Assembly: GCA_009919985.1 (NCBI GenBank)
Contig: RGAX01000140.1
Coordinates: 1-7,344 of the forward strand
Length of the DNA stretch: 7,344 nucleotides
From: Opitutaceae bacterium
Lineage (GTDB): Bacteria; Verrucomicrobiota; Verrucomicrobiia; Opitutales; Opitutaceae
Direction: 5' to 3'
Positions 1-6,336 of this stretch are shown here, in pieces (the stretch's first letter is position 1; every line of letters begins with the position of its first letter). The notes below the pieces were generated by a model, which ran no database searches, was not told where the DNA came from, and saw nothing but the letters and a program-made list of their open reading frames with translations. A program made the position numbers and the translations under genes.

Positions 1-9
1 TGATAGGAT

Positions 10-30
10 CGGCGCTAAATTATAGCGCCG
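10..30. repeat. Inverted repeat, 8-bp stem with 5-base loop
   Basis: CGGCGCTA at 10-17 is the exact reverse complement of TAGCGCCG at 23-30, leaving the loop AATTA. The GC-rich stem would form a stable RNA hairpin on either strand. It sits about 280 bases downstream of the STAND stop. It could end that transcript, or one from a gene to the left of the window, but no T-run follows the stem on either strand, so it is not a classical intrinsic terminator. Confidence 0.6.
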
Positions 31-103
31 GCGCGAGGACCCACATTTTGGTTTAAAGCCTGCCATTTAAGTGCCGTGTCAGCAACGATTTTTTAGGCCA
101 TCA

Positions 104-151
104 ATTCGCTTCAGCTGCCCTAGATGGAATCGAGAACTTCGAGAAGCGAAT
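104..151. repeat. Inverted repeat with 9-bp perfect arms
   Basis: ATTCGCTTC at 104-112 is the exact reverse complement of GAAGCGAAT at 143-151, with a 30-base spacer. In RNA it would form a long-looped hairpin in the region 3' of the STAND gene. There is no adjacent T-run. Its role is unknown; it may be part of a transcript end structure or a remnant of a mobile or degenerate sequence. Confidence 0.45.
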
Positions 152-307
152 CTATTGGCGCCAGCCGTCAGCTTCGCCCGGTGGGAACTCCTCGATTTTT
201 TCCAGTGGCCAACGTGCACCGGTGGAAACTCATCCCAAAGGTAATCGACGAAACCGAATACTACATTGTGATGGTGGCTTGAGCTTCGTCGCATCTACCG
301 ACTCAGG

Positions 308-3300
308 CTAATTCCAATCGGAAAGCTGGAGATCGACCCAACGTCGGTTACGCGCCGCCTCGCCGTCTTCCGCTTTCATAATTCCTCGGTAGAACGCTCC
401 GAGGTCCGGATCCGTAGCGTGCACCGCCGCGGCCTTGGCGGCTTCCACGCGGTAATAGCGATGCTCCGGATTTAGTGCGTGATGGGTATATCCTCTTATT
501 TGCGGGGATGCCGTATGGCCCAAGTCCCAAATTAAGCGTTCGGTTTCACCTGGGGCGAGACGCGGGATCTCGTGCAGTATTTTCCGGGTCAGTTCAGGCT
601 CTCTAAAAATGATCAGGGAGCCTTTAAATTTCATCGTCTCGATAAGCGAGGCGAGATCCGCGGCGCTGGTGGTCGCGTTCGCCCACGCTCGAATCATTTC
701 CAATCCGGTTGGCGAAACCTGGAGGACGGCGATCTGGAACAACTGCTGCCAATGATGGCGGTGCTTCTCGGGACTGGCGCGCAATTCGGCAAAGAGTGCT
801 CGGGCCAATTCGTCATAACCTGGCGTGTCCGGAAGCCTTACGAGCACGTAGTGTGGATAGTAAGAAATCGGCCGGAAATCAATTTGCTCTGCCCCCTCGA
901 CCCATCCTTTCCGAACTCGCGCCAGCAGCATGTCGTAGAAAGCGCGCGGCTCGTGTGCGGCGAGATACTTTAGGAAGTGTTGCTGGTCAAATTTGTCGAG
1001 GCGCGCGACCCGCTCGAGATTCCCGACAAACTTTTTGAGAAACTCTGGCGGGAGTTCTCCCTCTTTCTTATATTGGATTTTTTCCAGCGCATCCGAAATC
1101 AGCACCAAATTGTCGTCGGACAAGTGATCGAGGTCGAGGTTTTCGAGGACGGCGTTGTCCAGCGGTTTCCCTCCGAAGCCCGTCCAATGAAATGAGAGCA
1201 GGCCTTCGGGCAGGGTTGAGTTGTCGAGGCGTCCCGCCCACTCTGCGATCTGCCGGATTAGTTCCGGCGTCAGCCCATCGGCACCGATCCAGCGAAGCGT
1301 GTTGTGCAATGCTCGCCAACGAACGAAGTTGTTAGAGCGCAGGACCGAACGAGCCCAGGCCGTGAAGCGTGGGTCGGTCACGTCGGGACGCGTCGCAAAC
1401 AAAGTGTCCCACCAGGTGTCGAGAGGCGAATAGGCTGTGGCGAGGAGTTGATCGATGCACTCCGCGGCGAGTGCCGGGTTTACCTTGGCCGCGGCCGTGA
1501 ACAGATCGGAAAACTGCGCCGGCACGCCGGCTTTCGCGTAGTGGTTCGCCACCGATTCGGCCGACGCCAGAAACTCCGACGCGGAGGGGTGTTTCGACAA
1601 GAATTCTGACGCGACTTGGTTGGTCAATTCCAGCCAGCGTTTCTCGGCATGCCTGAACTGCTCCTCGATGTTTCCCTCTTCGCGCGGCGGGTGGTGAAAA
1701 AACTCTTCATGCCCGTTCGAGAGGAGGACCCGGGTCAGCCGCGTCTGTGCGTTGTCCGGAATCATGGCCTGCAGCCGGATGGACTGAGCCCTGAATTCCG
1801 TTTGCTCGTCGCGGTAGGCCGGACTTCGCAGCAGGTGATCGATCTTGTAGATGACCAGTGGAGAATCCGTCTGCGCTAGGATTTTTTCTATGAGCGACAA
1901 ACCGGCCAACCGTTCTGGCCACCATTCGGTTTGGACCGCATCCTCGGTTTCCATGCGGACCCGTCGTCTCACGACGTCGATGGCAGCGGTTAGAACTGAG
2001 AGGGCATTCAGGACGGCGATCTCTCCCCGTGGAATGACCAGTGTTTCCAGCACTTCTAAGGCGCGCGAACGGACTTTTCGCGTGGTTTCGACGTTGAGCG
2101 CCCAGCTGCGGAAATGAACTGTATTTCCCGGCATGGAGTTGTCCTCCCCATCGTGCTCGAACACGGGCTTCAGAATGACCGCGAGCGCGGGCGACGGCTC
2201 CTCGCACAGCGCCGCAGCGTCGGGGCCGCTCAATTTGCCGGCCAGCCACTCCACGACGGCCAGGGAGGTGTCGCCGCGCAGGCGCACTCGGTATTTGGCA
2301 ACCTTGCCGATCGCGTTGAGCGGATCGTTCTGCGCGCCCTCATTGAATTTCTTCCGTAGGCGATGAAGTTGCCATAACAGGTTCAATGCGGCGGTGCGAA
2401 ATTGAGGCTGATAAATTGCGATCGGTTCGAGTAGGCTCGGTAGTTGGCCCAGGACCTGTCCATGATTATGAAGTGATAAGGCAAGGTAGCGCCCGTCCGG
2501 TTTGGGCGCGTCCGTGAGTTCGATAGCCAATTGGGCGAGGAGCAGGCTTCGCTGCGGCTGGAGCACTCCGAACCGTGCCCACTCTTTGATGAGCTGCGAA
2601 CGATCGAAAAAATCGGTCGCGGCAAAATCGGCCCGAATCTTGGCCCAGAAAGGATCGAGCAGCGACTCGATCTGTCGGCCTTCGAGTTGGGCCTGCCATT
2701 CGGCCTCCGTGAGATTGCGGAGGATTGTGCCGGTGGCGATCGCGAGCAGCTTCGATTGGAGTTCCTGGGCAAAGGGTGTGAGCTGACCGTTCTTTTCGTA
2801 ACATCCACGGTAAACGAGATGATCGGCCAACAGGTCGGGGATCACGCGCCATCCCTCGCTCGTCTCGACGAGCAGGCCGGCCGCGCGCAGACGATCGAAA
2901 TTGTCCTGAAATTGGCGGGGAGCGCATTTGAGAATGCCGGTGACTAGGTCGATCGAAACGGTCTGCTGTTTCCACGGCGCCAGGACGGCCACCAGCCGGA
3001 GGGTGTCACGGAGGAGCAGTTCCGCGCCGGCGGGAGCGACGCCGGAGAAACCATCCTTTTCGAAACGATCGAATACGGCCCGCTGGAAATCCGCCGAGGT
3101 GAGATAATCGGTGAACTGGCCTTTCGCGATCAGGCGGGCGGCGACCGAAACAATGAGCGGCGAACCGTGCGCTCGGTCGACGATCAGTTCGGCGTTGGCT
3201 TGTTGCGGGGGAGACAGGGTTTCCCGAGCCAGCGCCACGAGATCTTCGCGACCCAGTTCATGCAGTTCGAGCACCTTGATCCGGGCGTCCTCCACACCCA

Positions 3301-4294
3301 CGCGGGACAGCCACGCCCGGAGGTTTTCCACCGCTTGGGGCCGGGTGGAGAAGACAAGCTTGCCGGTTTTCTCGATGACGGCGGCCGCGATGGCCGGGCG
3401 GAGAGATTCCGCGCGGTGCGCATCGTCCTGCACGACGACGAATTCATGCTTGTCCGCGGCCCGGAGCCGATCGGAACCAGTCGCAGGGCGGGCAAACGGA
3501 TCGATGAAGAAAAGTTTTTTGGCGGGATGCTGCGACGAAAACGTATCGCCCAAGGCACGCAGGAGGCGGGTTTTGCCGACTCCGCCGGGAGCCGACAGAA
3601 TGAATGCTTGGAGTTCTGGATCCTCCACAAAGTCATGGAGCGCCTGCAGTGATTTTTGCCGGCCAACGAGCGTGGCGTGATGGTTGAAAATACTTTTCTC
3701 GTCCAACCAGCGTTCGAAATACTGATCCGTCCTGACAAGGATATCGTCGTGCTGGGGATAGAGCCACGCGATCAGCGCGTCGCTGTTTTGCGGAAACACC
3801 CGGCGGAGGATCTCAATCTGCTTGGGCCGGGATACCTCGTTGAAGAATTTTACGCTCAGTTCGGACGGACCCCAGAGTTCCCATTTTGGTTGGGAGTCGA
3901 GCACGTCGCGAACCTCGGGGGTTGGTTCGCTACCGAGCACAAGAAAGTAGCGCTCGGCGGCCGGATACTCCAACTCGGCTTTGGTGATCGCTTGCCTGGC
4001 TTTCGCGCAATCAAAGGGGTTGGTGTAGTGTTTGCATGGGAAAACCCATTCTGCGCCGGTTTCGGTGACGGCCTTGATGTCGATGTCGCGTTGACCGGCG
4101 GGACCGGAGGAGCCGTAGAGCGTCGCGGCGGTGATTTGATCGCGGGCCGCTTTGGAGGTTTTTTGGGTTCCTTCCTGGGAACGGTCGATGACCGCTAGGG
4201 AAATGTTGGACGCCAAAAAATGCAGCACAAAGGCCTCGAATTGAGTGGCGTCGAGGTCTTCCAGCGGCAGCAGGCCTTGGCGAAGGCGATTCAT
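308..4294 (-). CDS. Mrr-like nuclease-STAND NTPase, Avs4-like architecture (candidate antiphage sensor)
   Basis: Large cytoplasmic protein of 1328 residues with three regions. Residues 15-165 resemble Mrr-type PD-(D/E)xK nucleases: a helix with FE at 19-20, GPAGQRDID at 64-72 giving the catalytic Asp72, and WVFPCKHY at 83-90 giving Lys88. Residues 205-500 are a STAND NTPase: Walker A APGGVGKT at 235-242, Walker B VVVQDD at 286-291, the arginine motif STRP at 316-319, the GSPL motif at 377-380, then a winged-helix-like segment to about 500. Residues 505-1328 are helix-rich without a named motif, as expected of a TPR-like sensor arm. In the Avs family such arms bind phage proteins and trigger oligomerisation and nuclease activity; that role is inferred here from architecture. 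Pro86 stands where relatives usually have Glu or Gln, so nuclease activity is not certain. An in-frame stop at 4301-4303 makes ATG 4294 the only ATG start. There is no visible ribosome binding site. A KAP-type or other STAND regulator is the main alternative. Confidence 0.85.
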   Translation of the reverse strand: MNRLRQGLLPLEDLDATQFEAFVLHFLASNISLAVIDRSQEGTQKTSKAARDQITAATLYGSSGPAGQRDIDIKAVTETGAEWVFPCKHYTNPFDCAKARQAITKAELEYPAAERYFLVLGSEPTPEVRDVLDSQPKWELWGPSELSVKFFNEVSRPKQIEILRRVFPQNSDALIAWLYPQHDDILVRTDQYFERWLDEKSIFNHHATLVGRQKSLQALHDFVEDPELQAFILSAPGGVGKTRLLRALGDTFSSQHPAKKLFFIDPFARPATGSDRLRAADKHEFVVVQDDAHRAESLRPAIAAAVIEKTGKLVFSTRPQAVENLRAWLSRVGVEDARIKVLELHELGREDLVALARETLSPPQQANAELIVDRAHGSPLIVSVAARLIAKGQFTDYLTSADFQRAVFDRFEKDGFSGVAPAGAELLLRDTLRLVAVLAPWKQQTVSIDLVTGILKCAPRQFQDNFDRLRAAGLLVETSEGWRVIPDLLADHLVYRGCYEKNGQLTPFAQELQSKLLAIATGTILRNLTEAEWQAQLEGRQIESLLDPFWAKIRADFAATDFFDRSQLIKEWARFGVLQPQRSLLLAQLAIELTDAPKPDGRYLALSLHNHGQVLGQLPSLLEPIAIYQPQFRTAALNLLWQLHRLRKKFNEGAQNDPLNAIGKVAKYRVRLRGDTSLAVVEWLAGKLSGPDAAALCEEPSPALAVILKPVFEHDGEDNSMPGNTVHFRSWALNVETTRKVRSRALEVLETLVIPRGEIAVLNALSVLTAAIDVVRRRVRMETEDAVQTEWWPERLAGLSLIEKILAQTDSPLVIYKIDHLLRSPAYRDEQTEFRAQSIRLQAMIPDNAQTRLTRVLLSNGHEEFFHHPPREEGNIEEQFRHAEKRWLELTNQVASEFLSKHPSASEFLASAESVANHYAKAGVPAQFSDLFTAAAKVNPALAAECIDQLLATAYSPLDTWWDTLFATRPDVTDPRFTAWARSVLRSNNFVRWRALHNTLRWIGADGLTPELIRQIAEWAGRLDNSTLPEGLLSFHWTGFGGKPLDNAVLENLDLDHLSDDNLVLISDALEKIQYKKEGELPPEFLKKFVGNLERVARLDKFDQQHFLKYLAAHEPRAFYDMLLARVRKGWVEGAEQIDFRPISYYPHYVLVRLPDTPGYDELARALFAELRASPEKHRHHWQQLFQIAVLQVSPTGLEMIRAWANATTSAADLASLIETMKFKGSLIIFREPELTRKILHEIPRLAPGETERLIWDLGHTASPQIRGYTHHALNPEHRYYRVEAAKAAAVHATDPDLGAFYRGIMKAEDGEAARNRRWVDLQLSDWN

Positions 4295-4304
4295 TACGCT
4301 TTAC

Positions 4305-4333
4305 AAAATAGGATTAGTAATCCTTTTTTTCAA
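4305..4333 (-). promoter_or_regulatory. Predicted sigma70-like promoter of the STAND gene
   Basis: Read on the minus strand, TTGAAA (4333-4328) and TATTTT (4310-4305) are separated by exactly 17 bases, a good match to a housekeeping promoter. The expected transcription start near 4298 lies only about four bases before the ATG at 4294, so the mRNA would be leaderless or nearly so. The spacer between the boxes is occupied by the palindrome described next. No equally good promoter was seen for the divergent plus-strand gene; its promoter may lie within the first codons of the STAND gene. Confidence 0.5.
4310..4324. promoter_or_regulatory. Perfect palindrome, likely operator in the divergent spacer
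   Basis: AGGATTA (4310-4316), one central G, and TAATCCT (4318-4324) form a perfect 7-bp inverted repeat. The symmetry continues as AAAA at 4305-4308 against TTTT at 4326-4329 after one mismatch. It sits between the -35 and -10 boxes of the STAND promoter and 15 bases before the divergent ATG, a position suited to a dimeric repressor. The plus strand continues into seven Ts (4324-4330), so an attenuator-like hairpin with a T tail is the alternative. The regulator is not visible in the window. Confidence 0.45.
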
Positions 4334-4339
4334 GCACGA

Positions 4340-5506
4340 ATGGATATACCTCGTATTCAATTGCGTAAGAACGTCTCGGAGGCGCTGGATCGCTCTCCGG
4401 TTTGCCTGTTGCTCGGTCAGCGCCAAGCCGGGAAAAGCCATCTAGCGAAGGGCTTTGGGGCAGCAGCCCAGAACTATTTCGATTTGGAGAGCATGGTGGA
4501 CGAGCGGAGGCTGGAGGAAAACGCGCAGGGCGAACTAGGGAAACTCTATGGGCTGGTGGTGATCGATGAGGTGCAGCGGATGCCGAAGTTATTTCCTCTC
4601 CTGCGGTACCTCGCGGATCGAAAAGATAATCCGGCGAAATTTCTTTTGCTCGGCAGCGCGGCTCCGAGATTGGTCAGAGGCGTATCGGAAAGTCTGGCCG
4701 GCCGGGTCGCCTATGTGGATCTGGGCGGATTCAATGTGTCGGAAATTGAGCCGCAGTATCACGAGACGCTGTGGCTGCAGGGAGGGCTCCCGGGGGCGTT
4801 TCTGAGCGACGAGGCGACGTCGTACCACCGCCGGTTGGATTATCTGAAATCCGTCATTGAACAGGACATGAGAGAACTGGCCGAAACGCGGATGGCTCCG
4901 TCGTCACTGCGAAAGCTGTTGAGCTACATGGCGAATTGCCACGGGAAGGTTTGGAATCATGCGCCGGCGGCGCAATTGCTCGGGGTCGACGGGAAAACCA
5001 TCCAGCGGTATGTGGAACTGTTTGAGGGGATGTTTTTGATCCGGCTCCTGCGGCCTTATCATAGCAATTTGAACAAGCGGCTGCGCAAGAGCCCCACTCT
5101 GTATTTCCGGGACTCAGGTTTGGTCCACGCGCTGCTCGCGATTCGCTCCCCACTCGAATTGAGCCGTCATCCGATTTATGGATTCTCGTGGGAAGGATTC
5201 GCGCTGGAGCAGGTAATCCGGGTGCTGGGCCTGAGGCCAGATGAGGAAGGTTATACGTATTCGGTACACGCTGGCGATGAAATGGATCTGGTCGTGGAGC
5301 GCGGGGGCAAGCGCTACGGGTTTGAGTTCAAGGCCTCGAATAGCCCTGGCACGACGCCTTCGATGCTTAATTCCATCCGAGATCTTAAGTTGTCGAACGT
5401 GTACGTGGTTCATCCGGGCGAGCAGGACTACGCGTTGAGTGAGACGATTCAGGCGGTCGGGGTGCGCAATCTCGTGACATTGCGGCAGACCTGGGACAAG
5501 GCGTGA
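4340..5506 (+). CDS. AAA_14-DUF4143 ATPase with PD-(D/E)xK-like C-terminus
   Basis: 388-residue protein of the widespread AAA_14/DUF4143 fusion family, whose biological role is largely unknown. The ATPase has Walker A GQRQAGKS at 26-33, Walker B LVVIDEVQ at 72-79, a sensor-1 segment LLLGSA at 102-107 and the family's LAGR at 119-122. QGGLPGAF (147-154) leads into a helix-turn-helix-like region around 208-229 and the conserved NKRLRKSPTLYFRDSGL at 245-261. The DUF4143 end keeps nuclease-fold residues: Glu285 in SWEGFALE, Asp316 in GDEMDLVVE, and Glu329/Lys331 in FEFK. I chose ATG 4340 because the protein then begins MDIPRIQLRK, as family members do. An in-frame ATG at 4220 would add 40 unrelated residues and overlap the STAND gene antisense. 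No Shine-Dalgarno is evident. It is divergent from the STAND gene with 45 bases between them, so shared control is plausible, but a functional partnership is only inferred since this family is common outside defence loci. Confidence 0.9.
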   Translation: MDIPRIQLRKNVSEALDRSPVCLLLGQRQAGKSHLAKGFGAAAQNYFDLESMVDERRLEENAQGELGKLYGLVVIDEVQRMPKLFPLLRYLADRKDNPAKFLLLGSAAPRLVRGVSESLAGRVAYVDLGGFNVSEIEPQYHETLWLQGGLPGAFLSDEATSYHRRLDYLKSVIEQDMRELAETRMAPSSLRKLLSYMANCHGKVWNHAPAAQLLGVDGKTIQRYVELFEGMFLIRLLRPYHSNLNKRLRKSPTLYFRDSGLVHALLAIRSPLELSRHPIYGFSWEGFALEQVIRVLGLRPDEEGYTYSVHAGDEMDLVVERGGKRYGFEFKASNSPGTTPSMLNSIRDLKLSNVYVVHPGEQDYALSETIQAVGVRNLVTLRQTWDKA

Positions 5507-5717
5507 AAGGGTTTCGGGCCGGGCTAATTTAACCGGTCTGCTTCCAATGAAAAGCATGCGCAGTCGTTGCATCAATTTTCCATTAGTTTTGCTTTCAAAT
5601 TCCGCTTCTAAATGTGATAGGCCAAAATTGCGGCAATGATCACGGGCATAATAGCCATTTTCTTCGTCGCTCTCGGCACCCCATTTTTTAGCCACAATTG
5701 CCTCAAAAATCAGATTT
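5507..5717. other. 211-base intergenic spacer
   Basis: AT-richer than the neighbouring genes. Apart from the stem-loop at 5515-5540 it contains a short palindrome ATTGC-G-GCAAT (5627-5637) and an imperfect direct repeat at 5622-5641 and 5692-5711 with 15 of 20 matches, centred on AATTGC. One of these could be a regulator site for the DUF3622-like gene, but I found no promoter with good boxes and spacing. No gene is supported here. Confidence 0.4.
5515..5540 (+). terminator. Stem-loop just after the AAA_14-DUF4143 gene
   Basis: CGGGCCGG at 5515-5522 can pair with CCGGTCTG at 5533-5540, giving eight pairs of which two are G-U, around a 10-base AT-rich loop. It begins nine bases after the stop codon, where a transcript end is expected. 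The downstream sequence is CTTCC rather than a T-run, so intrinsic termination is weakly supported. Confidence 0.35.
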
Positions 5718-6302
5718 ATGAGTCGGTCCAAAAAAATTTCCTGCTGCGTGATCAAAAGTGCGGGCGGTTACACCGCGCAAGTCCTCCGGCGTGGAACCGC
5801 GCGCGGGACCACCGTCGAGCGCGAGCAGACTGGTTTTACCGAGCGGGCCTCGGCGGAGCAGTGGGCGGCGCAGGCTTTGGCGGGCTTCCTCGCGGTGCGT
5901 GAGGCGCACAAGCTCGCAAAACGCAAGTCTCGCCGCCGTGCCGGCGAGCGGTGTAAGGCGCGGGCCGAATGGCTAGCGCTACAGACTCTTCAAAGTCTCG
6001 CCGCTCATTGTGAAGCCAACGGCGAATATCGCGAAGTGGCGCTGGACGAAATTAAAAGCAAAGCTGAAACTTTGTGGCAGGAAATCGTTTTCCGTGCGAT
6101 CAAACAGGGTGAAGGGGAGAAACGGGCTTTTGCTTGGGCCAATGAATCGGTCGGGCGTAATTGGACTGAGCGGTGGGGAAAGGCGCTCAGTGGCGACTTG
6201 GATCGGTTGACCGGATTCACCCGCGATCTAGCTATAGCTAACGCCAAGCGTACTTTGGCCATCGGCAACTTGTTTGTCGAGGTGTCGAGAGCTCGTCAGT
6301 GA
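5718..6302 (+). CDS. Hypothetical protein with DUF3622-like N-terminus
   Basis: 194-residue soluble basic protein of unknown function. Residues 1-75 follow the DUF3622 pattern as I recall it: MSRSKK, a strand with GGYTAQVLRR (16-25), a TxxxTTVEREQTGF segment (27-40), then a helix with AEQWAAQALAGFL (46-58) and a Lys/Arg-rich tail (64-74). DUF3622 proteins are usually about this short, so residues 76-194 are an added, mostly helical and charged region with several Trp (85, 120, 140, 149, 153) that I do not recognise. There is no signal peptide or membrane segment. ATG 5718 has no visible Shine-Dalgarno; it is preferred because it gives the family-like start. The gene has a 211-base spacer on its left and converges with the ATP-grasp-like gene, 34 bases away. 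The reading frame is convincing; the family match is moderate and no function can be assigned. Confidence 0.7.
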   Translation: MSRSKKISCCVIKSAGGYTAQVLRRGTARGTTVEREQTGFTERASAEQWAAQALAGFLAVREAHKLAKRKSRRRAGERCKARAEWLALQTLQSLAAHCEANGEYREVALDEIKSKAETLWQEIVFRAIKQGEGEKRAFAWANESVGRNWTERWGKALSGDLDRLTGFTRDLAIANAKRTLAIGNLFVEVSRARQ

Positions 6303-6336
6303 AGAATCGGAAGTCTATGCGGCCTAAGCGTTGCCT

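Larger units (their letters stand above)
1..307. other. Gene-poor flank downstream of the STAND gene
   Basis: This stretch lies beyond the stop codon of the minus-strand STAND gene and carries no gene I can identify. It contains two perfect inverted repeats (10-30 and 104-151, listed separately) and an imperfect 16-base direct repeat at 178-193 and 219-234 with 14 matches. A minus-strand reading frame of 71 codons at 79-294 begins 13 bases after the STAND stop, but its second half is rich in Ser, Arg and Lys and resembles no family I know. In a second minus frame, the last 20 codons ending with a stop at 152-154 look more protein-like (WPLEKIEEFPPGEADGWRQ). The two frames may be remains of one frameshifted gene, or chance. 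Confidence 0.5.

Noticed and set aside
3111..3680. Plus-strand open frames opposite the STAND NTPase domain
   Set aside because: The minus strand carries Walker A, Walker B, STRP and GSPL motifs in order; the plus-strand products are Ser/Arg-rich shadows.
4310..4330. Palindrome plus seven Ts read as an intrinsic terminator
   Set aside because: The stem is AT-rich and only about six pairs with a minimal loop, and it lies just before a start codon in a divergent spacer. An operator fits better, though attenuation is not excluded.
4220..4339. Upstream in-frame ATG at 4220 for the AAA_14-DUF4143 gene
   Set aside because: It would add 40 residues unlike the family's start and overlap the STAND gene antisense by 75 bases; ATG 4340 gives the typical family N-terminus.
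5114..5755. Minus-strand open frame of 213 codons
   Set aside because: Most of it is antisense to the conserved DUF4143 region. The part in the spacer has no recognisable motif, and its 5' end overlaps the start of the DUF3622-like gene.
6319..6335. GGC...GCC hairpin between the converging genes
   Set aside because: Only three base pairs can form, which is too weak for a terminator.
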